This document shows, piece by piece, positions 8,128-8,129 of a DNA stretch of 8,129 bases. The stretch comes from an uncultured Flammeovirgaceae bacterium. Lineage in GTDB: Bacteria; Bacteroidota; Bacteroidia; Cytophagales; Cyclobacteriaceae. Numbering within the stretch: the stretch's first letter is position 1; each line of letters starts with the position of its first letter. The position numbers were made by a program, and so were the translations under genes. The stretch is from assembly GCA_937138955.1 (NCBI GenBank), contig CAKZPJ010000788.1:1-8129 (forward strand). The letters are read 5' to 3'. The notes under the pieces were generated by a model. The model worked only from the letters and a program-made list of their open reading frames with translations. It had not been told where the DNA came from and did no database searches.

Positions 8128-8129
8128 TC

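Noticed and set aside
1..8129. CRISPR array, insertion sequence, tRNA/rRNA, promoter or terminator
   Set aside because: No regularly spaced exact repeats, transposase sequence, RNA-gene signature or gap between coding regions was seen. The coding frame occupies all but the last two bases.

Overview
The whole window is the inside of one very long gene on the minus strand. Read as reverse complement from base 8127 to base 1, the frame stays open for 2,709 consecutive codons with no stop. There is no start codon context, no stop and no intergenic DNA. The gene's 5' end lies beyond base 8129 and its 3' end beyond base 1. Residue numbers below count from the first complete codon (bases 8127-8125), so residue n occupies bases 8128-3n to 8130-3n.

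The protein is rich in Gly, Asn, Asp, Thr and Ser, has only seven cysteines, shows no membrane segment, and is built from beta-rich modules. It looks like a giant secreted or cell-surface adhesin-like protein of the Bacteroidota, where proteins of this kind are normally exported by the type IX secretion system (T9SS). That lineage and export route are inferred from module style; the signal peptide and C-terminal sorting domain that would prove them are outside the window. A marine or environmental Cytophagales/Flavobacteriales-like host is a plausible guess, not shown.

Layout in protein order (high to low coordinates): a LamG/concanavalin A-like lectin fold (residues 1-168, bases 7624-8127); a beta domain of the type that usually follows LamG in these proteins, resembling DUF8202 (169-342, bases 7102-7623); then three tandem super-repeat units of roughly 1,000-1,130 residues. 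Unit 1 is residues 343-1471 (bases 3715-7101), unit 2 is 1472-2479 (bases 691-3714), and unit 3 is 2480-2709 (bases 1-690), cut by the window edge.

Each complete unit runs: a G8-like opener; a long region of short beta-strand/turn repeats that probably forms a beta-helix; then a capping beta domain carrying FP(I/V)G, ITVRPV and YW landmarks and ending in a Y-T-x-G strand. The duplication is visible only at protein level and is strongly diverged. No catalytic motif was seen; the likely role is a long extracellular stalk or filament with a carbohydrate-binding lectin module. No RNA gene, mobile element, CRISPR array, promoter or terminator could be supported.
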